DNA of 64,000 nucleotides from Adiantum capillus-veneris. Taxonomy: Eukaryota > Streptophyta > Polypodiopsida > Polypodiales > Pteridaceae. A model generated the notes under the pieces. That model was not told where the DNA came from. It saw nothing but the letters and a program-made list of their open reading frames with translations, and searched no databases. The stretch spans positions 140,656,234 through 140,720,233 of the forward strand of contig CM043958.1 of the NCBI GenBank assembly GCA_014529385.2, read 5' to 3'. A program made the translations under genes and the position numbers. How positions within the stretch are numbered: position 1 is the first letter of the stretch; each line of letters opens with the position of its first letter. Positions 53,275-63,815 of this stretch are shown one piece after another.

Positions 53275-54060
53275 AATGTCTCATGAAGGCTTGTACCCCT
53301 TTAACTGTTGTTGTTCTAGGCAAATCAACAATGACATGAATCTTTTCAATATCGGTAGCTGTGCCATTTTTAGACACTATATGTCCAAGAATTTTCCCTT
53401 GTCTTCCCATGAATGTGCACTTTTTCGGGTTTAAGAAAATCCTGTAAAGTCTACATTTCTCGAATACCTTTTTGAGGTGTTCAAAATGACCAGCTCGGAT
53501 TGACGAATGTACGCATAAATCATCCATGTATACTTCCAAGAATTTCCGAAGATACTCTTTGAAAGCATGGCTCATCAATCTCTGAAATGTGGCTGGAGCA
53601 TTAGTTAACCCAAACGGCATGACCCTATAGGCAAATGTGCCCCATTCTGTTGCAAAAGAAGTTTTGTGCTGATCTTTGGGTCAACCAAAAGTTGATTGTA
53701 TCCCGAAAAGCCATCTAAGAAGTTGTAAGCTTCTTTTCCTGCCACTCGTTCTAAAACGTGCTCAGTTATCGGAAGAGGAAAGTTGTCTCTAATGGTAGCT
53801 GCATTCACTTTTTTGAGATTAACGCACACTCGTAATTTCCCATTCTTCTTAGGTACTATCACAATTGGGGACACCCAATCAGTGTGTTCAATGTCGTAAA
53901 TGAATTCAGCTTCCTTTAGTTTTTCAATCTCTTCTTTGATCTTTCTGGCAAATGTTTTGTTATAAGTGTATGGTCTCTGTCTACTTGGTTTCGCATCATC
54001 TCTCATGGGTATGGTATGTTGGCAAATTTCTCGATCAACACCCTTGATATCTTTGTAAGA
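53216..54060 (-). pseudogene. Element B reverse transcriptase
   Basis: Fingers and palm in frame 53605-54546: VPKKNGKLRVCVNLKKVN and FLDGFSGYNQ (first Asp). A frameshift near 53640 leads to frame 53216-53620 with FGLTNAPATFQRLM, VYMDDL (YMDD) and KILGHIVSKNGTAT. All catalytic motifs survive; the frameshift inactivates it. Confidence 0.9.
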
Positions 54061-54589
54061 CCAAGCAAAAATATCTCGATATTCCTTTAGCAAACTTAAT
54101 AAAATCTTTTCTTCTTCTTCTGTTAGGTCATTTGCAATGTAAGCCGGCCTAGGCTCTTCTCCTAGTTCAGCCAAGTCTACCCTTTTAGCGTTTTCAGGTC
54201 CTTCGTAAGACTCGCCTTGTTTCCGTAGTTCCCTAACAGGTTGTTCGTTTGTGATTTTCCGATCTTGGAGAGTATACATTTTGTAATGGGATGGAACATG
54301 CATTACATCCTTCCCATCCTCTTCCGTGGTTTCCATTTCGGTGGTGTATATCTCCTTTAGAGCTTTTTTCAACTCTTGATATTTCTTTTTCCACTCGATT
54401 CTGGTCATGAGTGGTTTTTTATTTTGATGTTCTTCTTGAGTACCCTTCCTTGTTTTTCTCAATGTCTGAGACATTTTTGAGTTTTCGTTCGAAGGATATC
54501 TGCCAGTTATTTTGTCCTTGACACAATTTTTAGCATCTATCTGCATCAGAATTGTGTTTTACTGGAGACTGATGGCATAGATCATGCTT
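54061..54589 (-). pseudogene. Element B protease-RT connector
   Basis: The start of frame 53605-54546: DAKNCVKDKITGRYPSN, RIEWKKKYQELKKALKEIYT and SHYKMYTLQDRKI, ending at YIANDLTEEEEKILL just before RT. Charged and probably helical, as in A. Confidence 0.65.
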
Positions 54590-55948
54590 TCACAATTTTA
54601 ATGTCCCTCTTTCTTCTATACCATTTTTGTCTTCTTGGTTTCTGGTTTGGAGAGTCAAAGAACTTTTCCTCCCTTTCCTTAAGAGTAGTTGAGCTCTTGT
54701 ATGTTCTTTTTCGGATCCCGAATCTTCAGAGCTAGGTGAGTGTTCATCCAACTCATCAGTTGCATCGTAATAGAGGTCAGAAAAGACTTGTTGAGCTTTC
54801 ATCAAGTCCTTTGTTTCCTCATCTTTGTTTTTCTCGTCGATGTTAAGGACTGACATCATTTGGATGGGAATTATGTCGTAGCCATCCTCATTGCAAGATT
54901 GAGTAGGCATAGACGTATTCACACATACATCCATTGTCGCTAAGATTTGAGTCCACTCGAAGGGTTCGAATAAATGCTCTAGAAAGGGTTCAGGTATGTA
55001 GGCTTCGTCTGTACAGTCCCTTTCTAGGATACATTCCTCTCGTCTCAAGCTTCCATTTTTTGAAGCTCTGCACATCCAAATAGGAGTGTCTTTGTTTAGC
55101 CAAGATGGAATTTTAGTTTCAGCCGAAGAGACTGAATCAAACTCCTGGATGGGTGTTTTCAAGACGTCTCTATAGGTGTGGTCCTTTAGATTGACCCTTG
55201 TTATAGATCCCACCTGCCTTAAGTACAGATAATCGTTTCCCCAATCTTGGATAAGTTGTACCTGTCGCATGAAAGGTCTTCCCAATATGATTTCATAGTT
55301 GAGTTTTTTCCCAAAGTCTACTATGGCAAAAGTGTATTGATATTCAATTCCACAGGAGTTGACTATCACTTTTTCTAGTAGCCCTAGTGGTCTTTCAATG
55401 TGTCCGTCAACCAACTGCAATTTCATTTGCGTTTGTCTAATGGCTGGCTGTCCCTTGGATTCCCATACTGCTGTAGTGGCTATGGCTATGCTAGCTCCAC
55501 TATCCACTATTGCCATGGTTTCAATGTCATTAAATTTCATTGGGAGGGTAGTGTTTCCTTCTTCCCCTTCATAATATTCCCCGACCTTGTTCATAGGAAC
55601 TGATCGTATCTCTTTGGATTCCGTTTCATTTTTCGAGTTTCCCAGATTCTTAGAGGTTAACCCGGTTATACCCACCTTTTCTAGGGTTTTCTGTAAATCA
55701 TTCCATAAGTATGGCTTGAGTTTCAACAGTGCTCCCAAGGTAAGAGTGCATTGGATAGGTGTAGACATGATTGAATGAATGTTGTCTACTTCTAGGGTCT
55801 GTTTGGATCTTTTTACTTGAGTGGTCTTACAAATGATGGATTCATCTTCGTTATCTCCCAAGTAAGAAGGTAATGTTTTTAATGTCATTGGTTTAGATAT
55901 TCTTGAAGCCTTTGACCTACAATCCCCGTACAGGGATTGTATATCCAT
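54590..55948 (-). CDS. Element B protease 1 (retropepsin) and flanks
   Basis: An open 452-codon frame. The N-terminal linker (DIQSLYGDCRSKAS, IHSIMSTPIQCTLTLGALLK) precedes protease residues about 120-250, with DSGA at 149-152 (AIVDSGASIAIAT) and ILGRPFM at about 221-227. The C-terminal part (SWLNKDTPIWMCRASK, EPFLEHLFEPFEW, NEDGYDIIPIQM) is the connector towards RT. In the family this protease releases the mature proteins. It is the clean reference for the broken copy in A. The stretch is in a different frame from Gag upstream because of an indel near 55950. Confidence 0.87.
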   Translation of the reverse strand: MDIQSLYGDCRSKASRISKPMTLKTLPSYLGDNEDESIICKTTQVKRSKQTLEVDNIHSIMSTPIQCTLTLGALLKLKPYLWNDLQKTLEKVGITGLTSKNLGNSKNETESKEIRSVPMNKVGEYYEGEEGNTTLPMKFNDIETMAIVDSGASIAIATTAVWESKGQPAIRQTQMKLQLVDGHIERPLGLLEKVIVNSCGIEYQYTFAIVDFGKKLNYEIILGRPFMRQVQLIQDWGNDYLYLRQVGSITRVNLKDHTYRDVLKTPIQEFDSVSSAETKIPSWLNKDTPIWMCRASKNGSLRREECILERDCTDEAYIPEPFLEHLFEPFEWTQILATMDVCVNTSMPTQSCNEDGYDIIPIQMMSVLNIDEKNKDEETKDLMKAQQVFSDLYYDATDELDEHSPSSEDSGSEKEHTRAQLLLRKGRKSSLTLQTRNQEDKNGIEERGTLKL

Positions 55949-56718
55949 TTTATATCAGATGGTAGGTTATCCACCCAGACATCCTCTATAGGAGTTGACT
56001 TTAAAGTTAGGCTCCCATCATTGATCTCCCTTACCTTCTCCCATAAGTGTCCTGGCCAGTCTTCCTCCACGAATGGAATTCCGTCTAAGGCATCTTCACT
56101 GTCCGGCACCATGAGCTCTGGTTCATTTGTTTCCAGGTGGGGTTTGGCCACCACATCGGATCTTTCTTTTGTTTCTTTTACCACCAGCTCTTCCGGGTTT
56201 GCAATACTTTCAAGCTTGGGTTTCTGTTTATCCATCATTTCATGGGTGATTCTTACCAAATTTTGATAAGCTTCCAACTTAGCTGCTTCCATGTCTAGAG
56301 ATGGATAGTTTTTCCATCTGTTCTCCATGTTTTGGCATGCTTTTAGTCCGGCTTGGTAGGCTTCCAAGGCAGCATTGATAGGCTCAAAAATTTTATCAAC
56401 CAGAATGGATCCTCCAAATTTCATGGTTGTTTCCTTAAATTCACTGCCAGTTTCTTTCAACTTGTCCCGGGCTAGAATTTTTGCTTTCTCTTCGTTTTCA
56501 ACCCGTTGTTTTTGTTTTTTCATCTCATATCTTTTGCTTCTGCTCCTTTTGATTCTTTGAGAAGAAACTTTTGTGTTCTCCGAATCATCAGAGGAATTGT
56601 GTTTCTTTTTCTTTGCTTGGGCTCTAGTGATTACCTTGATTGGAACAATCGGTTCGCTCTCTGATGAGCTACTCGGCATCACTTGGACTACGTTGACTAC
56701 ATTTTTTCCCTTGTTCAA
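55885..56718 (-). pseudogene. Element B Gag-protease linker
   Basis: An open 277-codon frame in the same frame as Gag. It has a basic, Lys-rich start (ITRAQAKKKKHNSS; KRSRSKRYEMKKQKQRVE), SILVDKIFEPINAALEAYQA and WPGHLWEKVREINDGS. The end runs out of frame after DNLPSDIK. Confidence 0.7.
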
Positions 56719-56736
56719 AGGATTCTTAGGACAATC

Positions 56737-57372
56737 TTACGAAAAGTTTCTTCCTTTTTTGCAACATTGTATGCAATAGGCTTCAATTGGTTTGAGGTTT
56801 TTGTCACGCTCTGGACATTCGTTCTTCCAATGGCCATTAGCACCACAGTTATGACAATTTCCTGTTATGGGTTTCATTATGGGTCTTCCCATAGGAGGTC
56901 TGACATTAGCTACATAATACATTGGTGCGAGCTCTGGTGGAGCATAATTCATGGTTTCCTCCATTGGTGGTGGGTGTGGACTATACCAATCTCCCTCTAC
57001 CATTACTGTAGATGGACTAGGCTCTGCATAGGGTGTAACAGGCACTAATGCTTATTCATCTATGACTGCTTTTGAGTGCATGTACTTTACAGGCACCGCA
57101 GTATGTCCTGGATAAGGAGGTTGTTGTCCCAACCCAGGTTGAGGTCTCTCCATACCCATTGGTGGTCTTTGAACTTGAGCCATATTAGGTTGATATCTGT
57201 ACATGGGTTGTCCTTGTGGGCTCATGGTCATGTACTGAACATTCCCATCATACTTTGGTCTGAAGTAGCACTCATGGGTCTCGTGGTTGGTCCATTTTCC
57301 CTCGATTGCACACCAATTTTGTGGCCTAATTGGTTGTCCTTGTGGGGATATCCTCTGTCCTAGTCCTCTCAT
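56737..57372 (-). pseudogene. Element B Gag nucleocapsid with three Cys/His motifs
   Basis: Motif 1, C-x8-H-x2-H-x-C (WCAIEGKWTNHETHECYF), at about 57312-57268. Motif 2, CHNCGANGHWKNEC (CX2CX4HX4C), at about 56856-56815. Motif 3, CIQCCKKGRN..DC, whose His and one Glu codon are mutated here but intact in C. Stops at about 57051 (shared with C) and 56738. Such motifs bind the element RNA during packaging. Confidence 0.82.
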
Positions 57373-57384
57373 AGGTGTTTTTTA

Positions 57385-58251
57385 CATATTGTTCATCATG
57401 TCATTCATTCTTTTTAGCATATCTTCTATGGCTGAGAGTGGTGCCGCAACAGCCGTTCCCACTTGTGCTGGTTTTGTGGATGCAGTCTTCTCGCTTTGGT
57501 TATCCTTAGGGATATCCTCTTCATTAAAGATCTCACAATTGTCTCATAGGTCGATAGCATCAGACACACACGCCTCTAGGGTTGTATTCTTTTTACTATA
57601 GAGTATAGCATGAAGTTCTTTGTTTAACAATCCCTCCAGAAACAATGAAACAAGTCGCTCCTCTGCAGGTATCTCCATCTCTGGGCATCTGGCAATGTAT
57701 TGGTTCATTCGAGTTGCACAATCCCTAACAGACTCACCATGTTTCTGTTTGAAGGTGTAGATTTGAGCTACCGTATTATGTGTAATCCCTGTTTTAGAAC
57801 AAGCAGCTACAAATCCTTGAGCTAATGTATTCAAATCCATGATTGACCTTGGTGGAATGTTTTGAAACCATGTCAAAGCTTTTCCTTCTAATGTCATTCC
57901 AAACCCCTCGAATTGAGTATGGAAGTCAAATATACACTCTGCTCTTAGCACTGGCTTGAAGCGTTCTAAGTGGTCATATGGATCCCTTGATCCACTGTAT
58001 TTTCTGACCCATTTTTGGAAATTAGCTGGTCTGACACGTTTATTTGGTTCAACTCCAGGTCTTCTAGGAGTTGGTCCTGTTCCGAGTCCTTCAAACCAGT
58101 CTGTTGGAAATAGTGACTCATGTAGCCCTGGGCTGGCCTTAGTGTCACCCGTTTTTCTCCGTGATGAGGTGGTTTCTAGTTTCTTCACATTACTCTCAGA
58201 TGATCTCTCACGATGTTCGTCTCTTGGAGTGGTTTCTGGTCCTTGACCCAA
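57385..58251 (-). pseudogene. Element B Gag capsid (retrotransposon gag) domain
   Basis: An open 235-codon frame to 57544 holds the full capsid: NFQKWVRKYSGSRDPYDHLE, GMTLEGKALTWFQN, FKQKHGESVRDCATRMNQYI, PAEERLVSLFLEGLLNKELH. A TGA at 57544-57546 and a TAA near 57384 interrupt the continuing frame (MLKRMNDMMNNM). The domain belongs to the Retrotrans_gag family and builds the particle. Confidence 0.87.
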
Positions 58252-58639
58252 TATCCAATCCCGTATGGAATACCTCTAGTATTTGGTTTGTTCTACCTCC
58301 TCAGGAGTCATCATAACAAAGATGTTGTTATAACAATCCCTAAACAAGTACGTTGGTAGATCCGTAGATCCTTTATCTTTGATTTTGAAGATATAGATGA
58401 TCTTTATGGCCGTTAATTGTCTTGGTCTAGCATGAGAAGTAGCGCATTGTCGTTCCGGTTTTCGAGTGAGTCGAGTAAAAAGACATTTCGGATGTTGAAT
58501 CTGAAAAAGTGTCTGAGACTTCTTCAGGAATTGTGTGCAAGGAATTGCCTTGATTTTTGCTTTCTTCAGTGGATACTCTACTGGTATTCTCTCCAAATAG
58601 GTCTTGATTTCCTATTACATGACCGGATCTAAGGTTCAT
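58252..58639 (-). pseudogene. Element B Gag N-terminus, shortened
   Basis: The start MNLRSG at 58639, common at the start of plant Gypsy Gag, is followed by STEESKNQGN and SDSTSEMSFYSTH, then a frame break. Most of the ~200-residue N-terminal domain seen in C is missing; only its end (KIIYIFKIKDKGSTDLPTYL, RDCYNNIFVMM) remains in frame 58276-58596. Confidence 0.7.
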
Positions 58640-60595
58640 ATAGACTTATGAAGCCCCGGATAGAGTACTCACCTTAAATTGACTTGTAGTCAATTTCCAC
58701 TTGACTCAATTGTAACTTTTTGTCAAGCCACTGATTCCTTGTCTGCAACCTAATTCCTGTACAAAATTTGTCAAATTAGCTATTTTTCTATAAGGACAGT
58801 AGAGCTCTTGAGAACTCCAGTGATTGGTCTCTGTATTTCACTTCAATTCGTGTTATGGAACTCGAAATTTTGACTTTCAGATTCAGCTTAGCAAAATCAA
58901 AGGTTTAATCTGCAATCTGTAAACTGAGTATATTTGTACCAATTTTGATCCAATTGAACCCAAAATTTCCCAGTGGCCTTATTTTATGCTGGTCTAACAC
59001 TGTATAAGCCCAAAGGTCAAATTTGAATCTCTGGATAGTAGAAGTAAATAATCATGATTATTTACTTTTGTCACTTTTTTGCACTTTCTGGATGGGTTTG
59101 GCAAGTATACAACTTGTTAAAGCCCTTGGGCAAGTTTCAACAAGTTTGGACAAAATTTGATCAAGTTTACCCATTGTTCCGTGTCCGCAGACTCTGATTT
59201 CGAGAATCTGGCTTAAGTCTCACTTTTGTGGTCCAAATTTCACCAAAATTGATTTGTGGGGTCCAATTGATGTGCTTGACCTTGTGGTATACTCAAATTT
59301 GCAAAATCTCCAAGTTTTGAAGCAAATGTAAATAATCGCCATTATTTACTTTTGATAATTTTTTGCAAATTTTTATCCCAACTTTGACACAGATCTATTA
59401 AGCACCTTATGTTAAGGCCACTAGATAATTTTCATCAAGTTTGGACAATTTAAAGTCAAATGGTCATCAATTGTCTGTCTGCAGACTAACTTTGCAATTT
59501 TTGTCACAGGTTTTACTCTAGTGACCCAAATCTTACCAAATTTGGTTTGTGGGCTTATTACAGTAAAGCTAATGGTATGCCAACTTGGTCAAAAAAGTTC
59601 AAAAATAGGGCAGATGTAAATAATCGCGATTATTTACTTTTGTCAAATTTTTGCAAGTTTTTGGTCAACTGAGCATATGTACATGTTTATCACATCAATA
59701 TAAGCCTATGAATCAGTTTTCACCAAGTTTAGACAAATTTTTCCTCTATTCACATTCAAGATTTAAAAAGTCAGTACAAACTTTAGTTTTCACCCAGTTT
59801 TTTGCCAGTTTAGTGATCCAAATCTCTTGGGCCTTTACAAAAGTTGTTTGTACACATGCAATGAGTCAATGGTATGAGCCTTGGCCAAATTAGGGCAAAA
59901 AGTTAATAATTGTGATTATTAACTTGAGGCTTGAAATGAGCACTTTTTTGAAATTTTCTCAAGGACAGCCCTTTTATGATGTGTTTTAAGCCTATGAATC
60001 AAGTTAAAACTTAGTTTGGCCTAAAAAGTCAAGAAAAAGTAAATAATATGAGTTTTGATCAACTTCTTGAAATTTGTAGCTCGAAGTGTCCTTGAGCTTA
60101 CCCACTGGTTCAGACAACTCTTAGGCTTACTCCCGAGTCGGATTGAGTGAATTCGAGTCTTTTCGTGCTATTTCTAGCCGTAGACCAGAAATTCTGCAAC
60201 CTTACATAACAACTCACACTTGATTCTGTCAGAGAGAGCAATGCTATGAAATCCACCTCGGGTCCTACTTACCCTACTCCTAGTTTCTCATGCAATGGGG
60301 TTGTGGAAAGTGTCCACAAATACTCGTTTTCTTGTGTTTTTTATGTTTTTCAGAGTCTTGATCTTAAGACTTATTTCGTCTACCAATCATTCTCCAAATC
60401 CTAATTTAAATCTACAATCCTAAAGGTACTCAGCAACAAGTGCGATTACTTCCAAGCTATCTCTAGACAGCAAAAGACAACAATCTTAAGCTATGTGGTT
60501 TCTAAAAGAGATTTTTGAACTCTAAGCAAACCTAGAGGAAGTTAAAGGACAATTACACAAGACACTCGTGTTTTTGCCTAGTTTAGGTCTTTCCA
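58640..60595 (-). repeat. Untranslated leader of element B with periodic palindromes
   Basis: Palindromes at 59042-59067, 59328-59349, 59616-59637 and 59900-59925 (steps 284, 288, 286 bp), plus a half copy at about 60039. The copy at 59616 is an uninterrupted 22-bp palindrome with core TAAATAATCGCGATTATTTA. In the copy at 59900 both arms changed together (GTTAATAAT with ATTATTAAC). Between copies are diverged units of about 285 bp. Confidence 0.87.
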
Positions 60596-60613
60596 ATCTT
60601 GAAAATGGTGCCA
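60596..60613 (-). promoter_or_regulatory. Primer binding site of element B (degenerate)
   Basis: Minus-strand TGGCACCATTTTCAAGAT at the same offset from the LTR end as in C. It retains TGGC-CC of the tRNA-Asp type site. Confidence 0.5.
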
Positions 60614-60615
60614 AA

Positions 60616-60850
60616 TGTGGGACCTATGTCTAACCTCACCATCCTATCTTATTGCAGTACTAGCGAGAACCATGATTAATTTGTCAAACCATGGGATGAA
60701 GCTGAATTGACTAGTACATAGAGGCTACAAGAGGTTGTCAATCTCTCGGAAAACAACTAACAACTCGCATCTAACTCAGGCTACACTCAAGTGACTGAAA
60801 TCACCAAAAGCCAATCGCTCATCGGCAAGCAAATCACATCCGTTACAGCA
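60616..60850 (-). repeat. 5' LTR of element B (boundaries inferred)
   Basis: Minus-strand TGCTGTAACGG...GGTCCCACA, about 235 bp, aligning with the LTR of C over its length. Similarity stops at the TG end. No 3' LTR partner was found. Confidence 0.55.
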
Positions 60851-61531
60851 TCAAATGACATCCAAACGTAATGAAACTTCTAGGACAAGTTTATAAGACC
60901 TAAGCACACATGCCTATGGCCTCAAACCCCACTTTAGATCAAGTTCCAAAATCACAATTATTAACAGCAGTGGATTTTTGACCTAGTCCTTTTCGACCCA
61001 GAATGCATCTAAATGCTTAGCAATGCTACCCCAATACCCCATCTATCCTTAGTTTTCGATTTAAAAGTGTAAATTCCTAGCTGTGATGAAATTAGGCCAC
61101 GGGTCGGCGACCCAAAAGCTACGAAATACTGTGAATGGCTTATGTCAATGCGTAGAGCTCTTACCTGCGGTTGCAATGCAACAAATGCATTCGCAATGTG
61201 ACAACCAGGGAGGGAGTAGGAAGCACGAGGAGGAGAGAAGTGAGCATCGTTAGCTCACGCTGTGTATTTCTTATCCAAAAACTTGTAAAAAACTTACAAA
61301 AATTGGCTTTTATACCTTAGCCAAGGTTTGTGGGTGGTCGAAAGTAATAATCTGGAGTTCTACCAAAGCTGGGAATTGAATGACTGATACAATCTGGAAG
61401 CTTGTAGCCCCGGCTCATTAATTACAAGGTTTATCAAGAAAATAGGAGTTATAATATTCCCGATTTATCAAAATAATAATTGTTTTTACAAAGAGAACTC
61501 CGAAAAATGGTATCCACGTTAGCTTGCTACC

Positions 61532-61534
<3 letters not shown>
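60851..61534. other. No gene recognised
   Basis: Intergenic DNA upstream of element B. No conserved open frame or repeat was recognised. Confidence 0.5.
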
Positions 61535-61598
<64 letters not shown>

Positions 61599-61607
61599 AA
61601 GAGAGGA

Positions 61608-61652
<45 letters not shown>

Positions 61653-61706
61653 AAGAGGGAGAAAAAGAGAGGGAAAGAGATAGAGAGATAGAGAAAGAGA
61701 AAGAGG

Positions 61707-61764
<58 letters not shown>

Positions 61765-61784
61765 AAGAGAGAGAGGGAAAGAGG

Positions 61785-61843
<59 letters not shown>

Positions 61844-61906
61844 AATAGAGAGAGTAAATAGAGAGAGGGAAAGAGGGAGAGAGATAGAGGGAGTGAGGGA
61901 CAGAGG

Positions 61907-61964
<58 letters not shown>

Positions 61965-61969
61965 GAGGG

Positions 61970-62000
<31 letters not shown>

Positions 62001-62024
62001 GAGAGTTAGAGGGAGAGAAGGAAA

Positions 62025-62074
<50 letters not shown>

Positions 62075-62172
62075 GAAAGGGAAAGGGAAAGGGAAAGAGA
62101 AAGAGACAGAGAGAGGGAACGAGAGGAATAGAGAGAGATAGGGAAAGAGGGAAAGATAGGGAGAGAGGAAAA
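61535..62172. repeat. (TA)n then ~610-bp purine-rich (GA)n tract
   Basis: About 26 bp of TA pass into roughly 610 bp of almost pure A/G on the plus strand, built of GA with GGGAAA, AAAG and rare single T interruptions (e.g. GAATAG, GTAAATAG). The long minus-strand frames here are Leu/Ser/Pro low-complexity artefacts, not proteins. Confidence 0.97.
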
Positions 62173-62328
62173 TTGGGCTCCACAGGGATACCTGAGCAAA
62201 CAGCACCAAGAATACCTTCAAGGCGAGGATGCTTTGTTGAACAAAGTACTTGCTTGCTTTACATGGAGACGTACGCATGACTCTGGGATGGAGCTTCCGC
62301 TTTGTAGTTGAGCTAGACGACCAAGAAG

Positions 62329-62330
<2 letters not shown>

Positions 62331-62386
<56 letters not shown>
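62331..62386. repeat. (GA)n microsatellite
   Basis: About 55 bp of GA, 160 bp after the long purine tract. Confidence 0.97.
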
Positions 62387-62388
<2 letters not shown>

Positions 62389-62427
62389 CATTGAGAGAAA
62401 TAGATTTACTTATTGCATTTCATTAGA

Positions 62428-63190
62428 ATTGTAATGTTACGATCAATTGATCACTTAGGCGTTGAATTTGGTGCAGCCAACACAAAACGATGGCTACATT
62501 TATAACCATAACATATATATGTATGTACATATATTTGTTTATGCATGTATGTAGGTACTAAGTACGGGAGCATAGCACCCGAAGGTTAGACGCTTCCTCT
62601 TTGGTATAGTCCTTTTTTAATCGTGACGTTGCGGTCATTGATCCACTCATGCATGGATTACCGCAATGTACCTTTGGTTTTACCACGGTTGAGACTGCGA
62701 TGATATCTAAAGAGGTACAGTTGACCTTTGACACTACTAGCCTCTACTTAGGTCTACTAGTATGTATATGTATCTACATGTTTGTGTGCTAAAATTATAT
62801 CCTCTGGGAGATAATTGTAATGTTACCATCAGTTGATCACTTAGACGTTGAATTTAGGTGTAGCCAACACAAAACGATGGCTACATTTACAACCATAACA
62901 TATATATGTGTGTACATATATATTTGTTTATGCATGTATGTAGGAACTAAGTACAGGAGCATAGCACCCAAAGGTTAGACGCTTCCTCTTGGGTATAGTG
63001 CTTTTTTAATCGTGGTGTTGCGGTCATTGATTGACTCATGCATGGATTACCGCAATGTACCTTTGGTTTTACCACGGTTGAGACTACGATGATATCTAAA
63101 GAGGTGCAGTTGACCTTTGGCACTACTAGCCTCTACTTAGGTCTACTATTATGTATATGTTTTTACGCGTTTGTCTGCTAAAATACTTGT
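62428..63190. repeat. Two tandem copies of a ~386-bp unit
   Basis: The first copy starts with GTAATGTTACGATCAATTGA at 62431, the second with GTAATGTTACCATCAGTTGA at 62817, giving a 386-bp period. They remain similar to the end of the second copy near 63190. Each contains an imperfect inverted repeat TTGCGGTCATTGATCCA ... TGGATTACCGCAA. No coding potential. Confidence 0.85.
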
Positions 63191-63815
63191 GTACGTATTT
63201 ATAGATGAGTGAGTAGGGTGGAAAGCCTAATCTTATATTTCTCTTTGTAATGTAGATGTCAGACGAGAGACCAACTGGTGAGGAGCAAGCAGCTGGCTGT
63301 TCTTAAGTAAATGAAATGATTGACTTTCATGGAATTGATTAAGTATTTGCTTGCTTTTAGGTTCTGAAAAACCAACGACTATGTCAAAAATACATGATGG
63401 AGAAGGTATGATTCACAACTGCAACAACACTTGTCATTTATGTAAATTAAAGTTTTTTTTAAAATAGAAGCATTGGTTATAGAAAATATAAAGCACTCTT
63501 GAAATTGTGATGGGGATTGTGGCACAAATTGTACTCATTTGGCGACAAAATTATTGATCTAAAACCATTTTTAGATGACTGTAGAGGGGGTGCAAATTGG
63601 TACTGTGAGCCAAACACAAGGGTGATGCTATAGTTGGGGCAAGTCTAGGTTGATATCTTTGCCACTTTGATTGTAGAAGAGTAAATTTATTGGGAGTGTC
63701 GTTTTATGGGCTAATGTGTAATCATTGTGTCTCCATTCTCAAGGAGTGAGATTTTTGCATGTGTGTTTATCGACAGACACAATCAATAGTTTGCAGAGGT
63801 CTTTGAGATAAAAAT
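63191..63815. other. No gene recognised
   Basis: A 16-codon frame at 63255-63305 follows a CTTTGTAATGTAG stretch that could be a splice acceptor, but nothing else supports an exon. The remainder is AT-rich and unassigned. Confidence 0.4.

Larger units (their letters stand above)
49775..60850 (-). mobile_element. Element B: near-full-length coding relative, minus strand
   Basis: From a 5' LTR (60616-60850) through primer site, palindrome leader, Gag, protease 1, RT, RNase H, two HHCC modules, integrase, second protease and pol tail. No ORF3 was found after the tail and no 3' LTR was identified. It is the best template of the shared coding plan, with Gag in one frame broken only by stops and a mostly open pol. 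Confidence 0.88.

Noticed and set aside
61527-62278. Two minus-strand frames of about 220 codons
   Set aside because: Products of the GA tract (Leu/Ser/Pro/Phe low complexity); open only because GA repeats lack stop codons.
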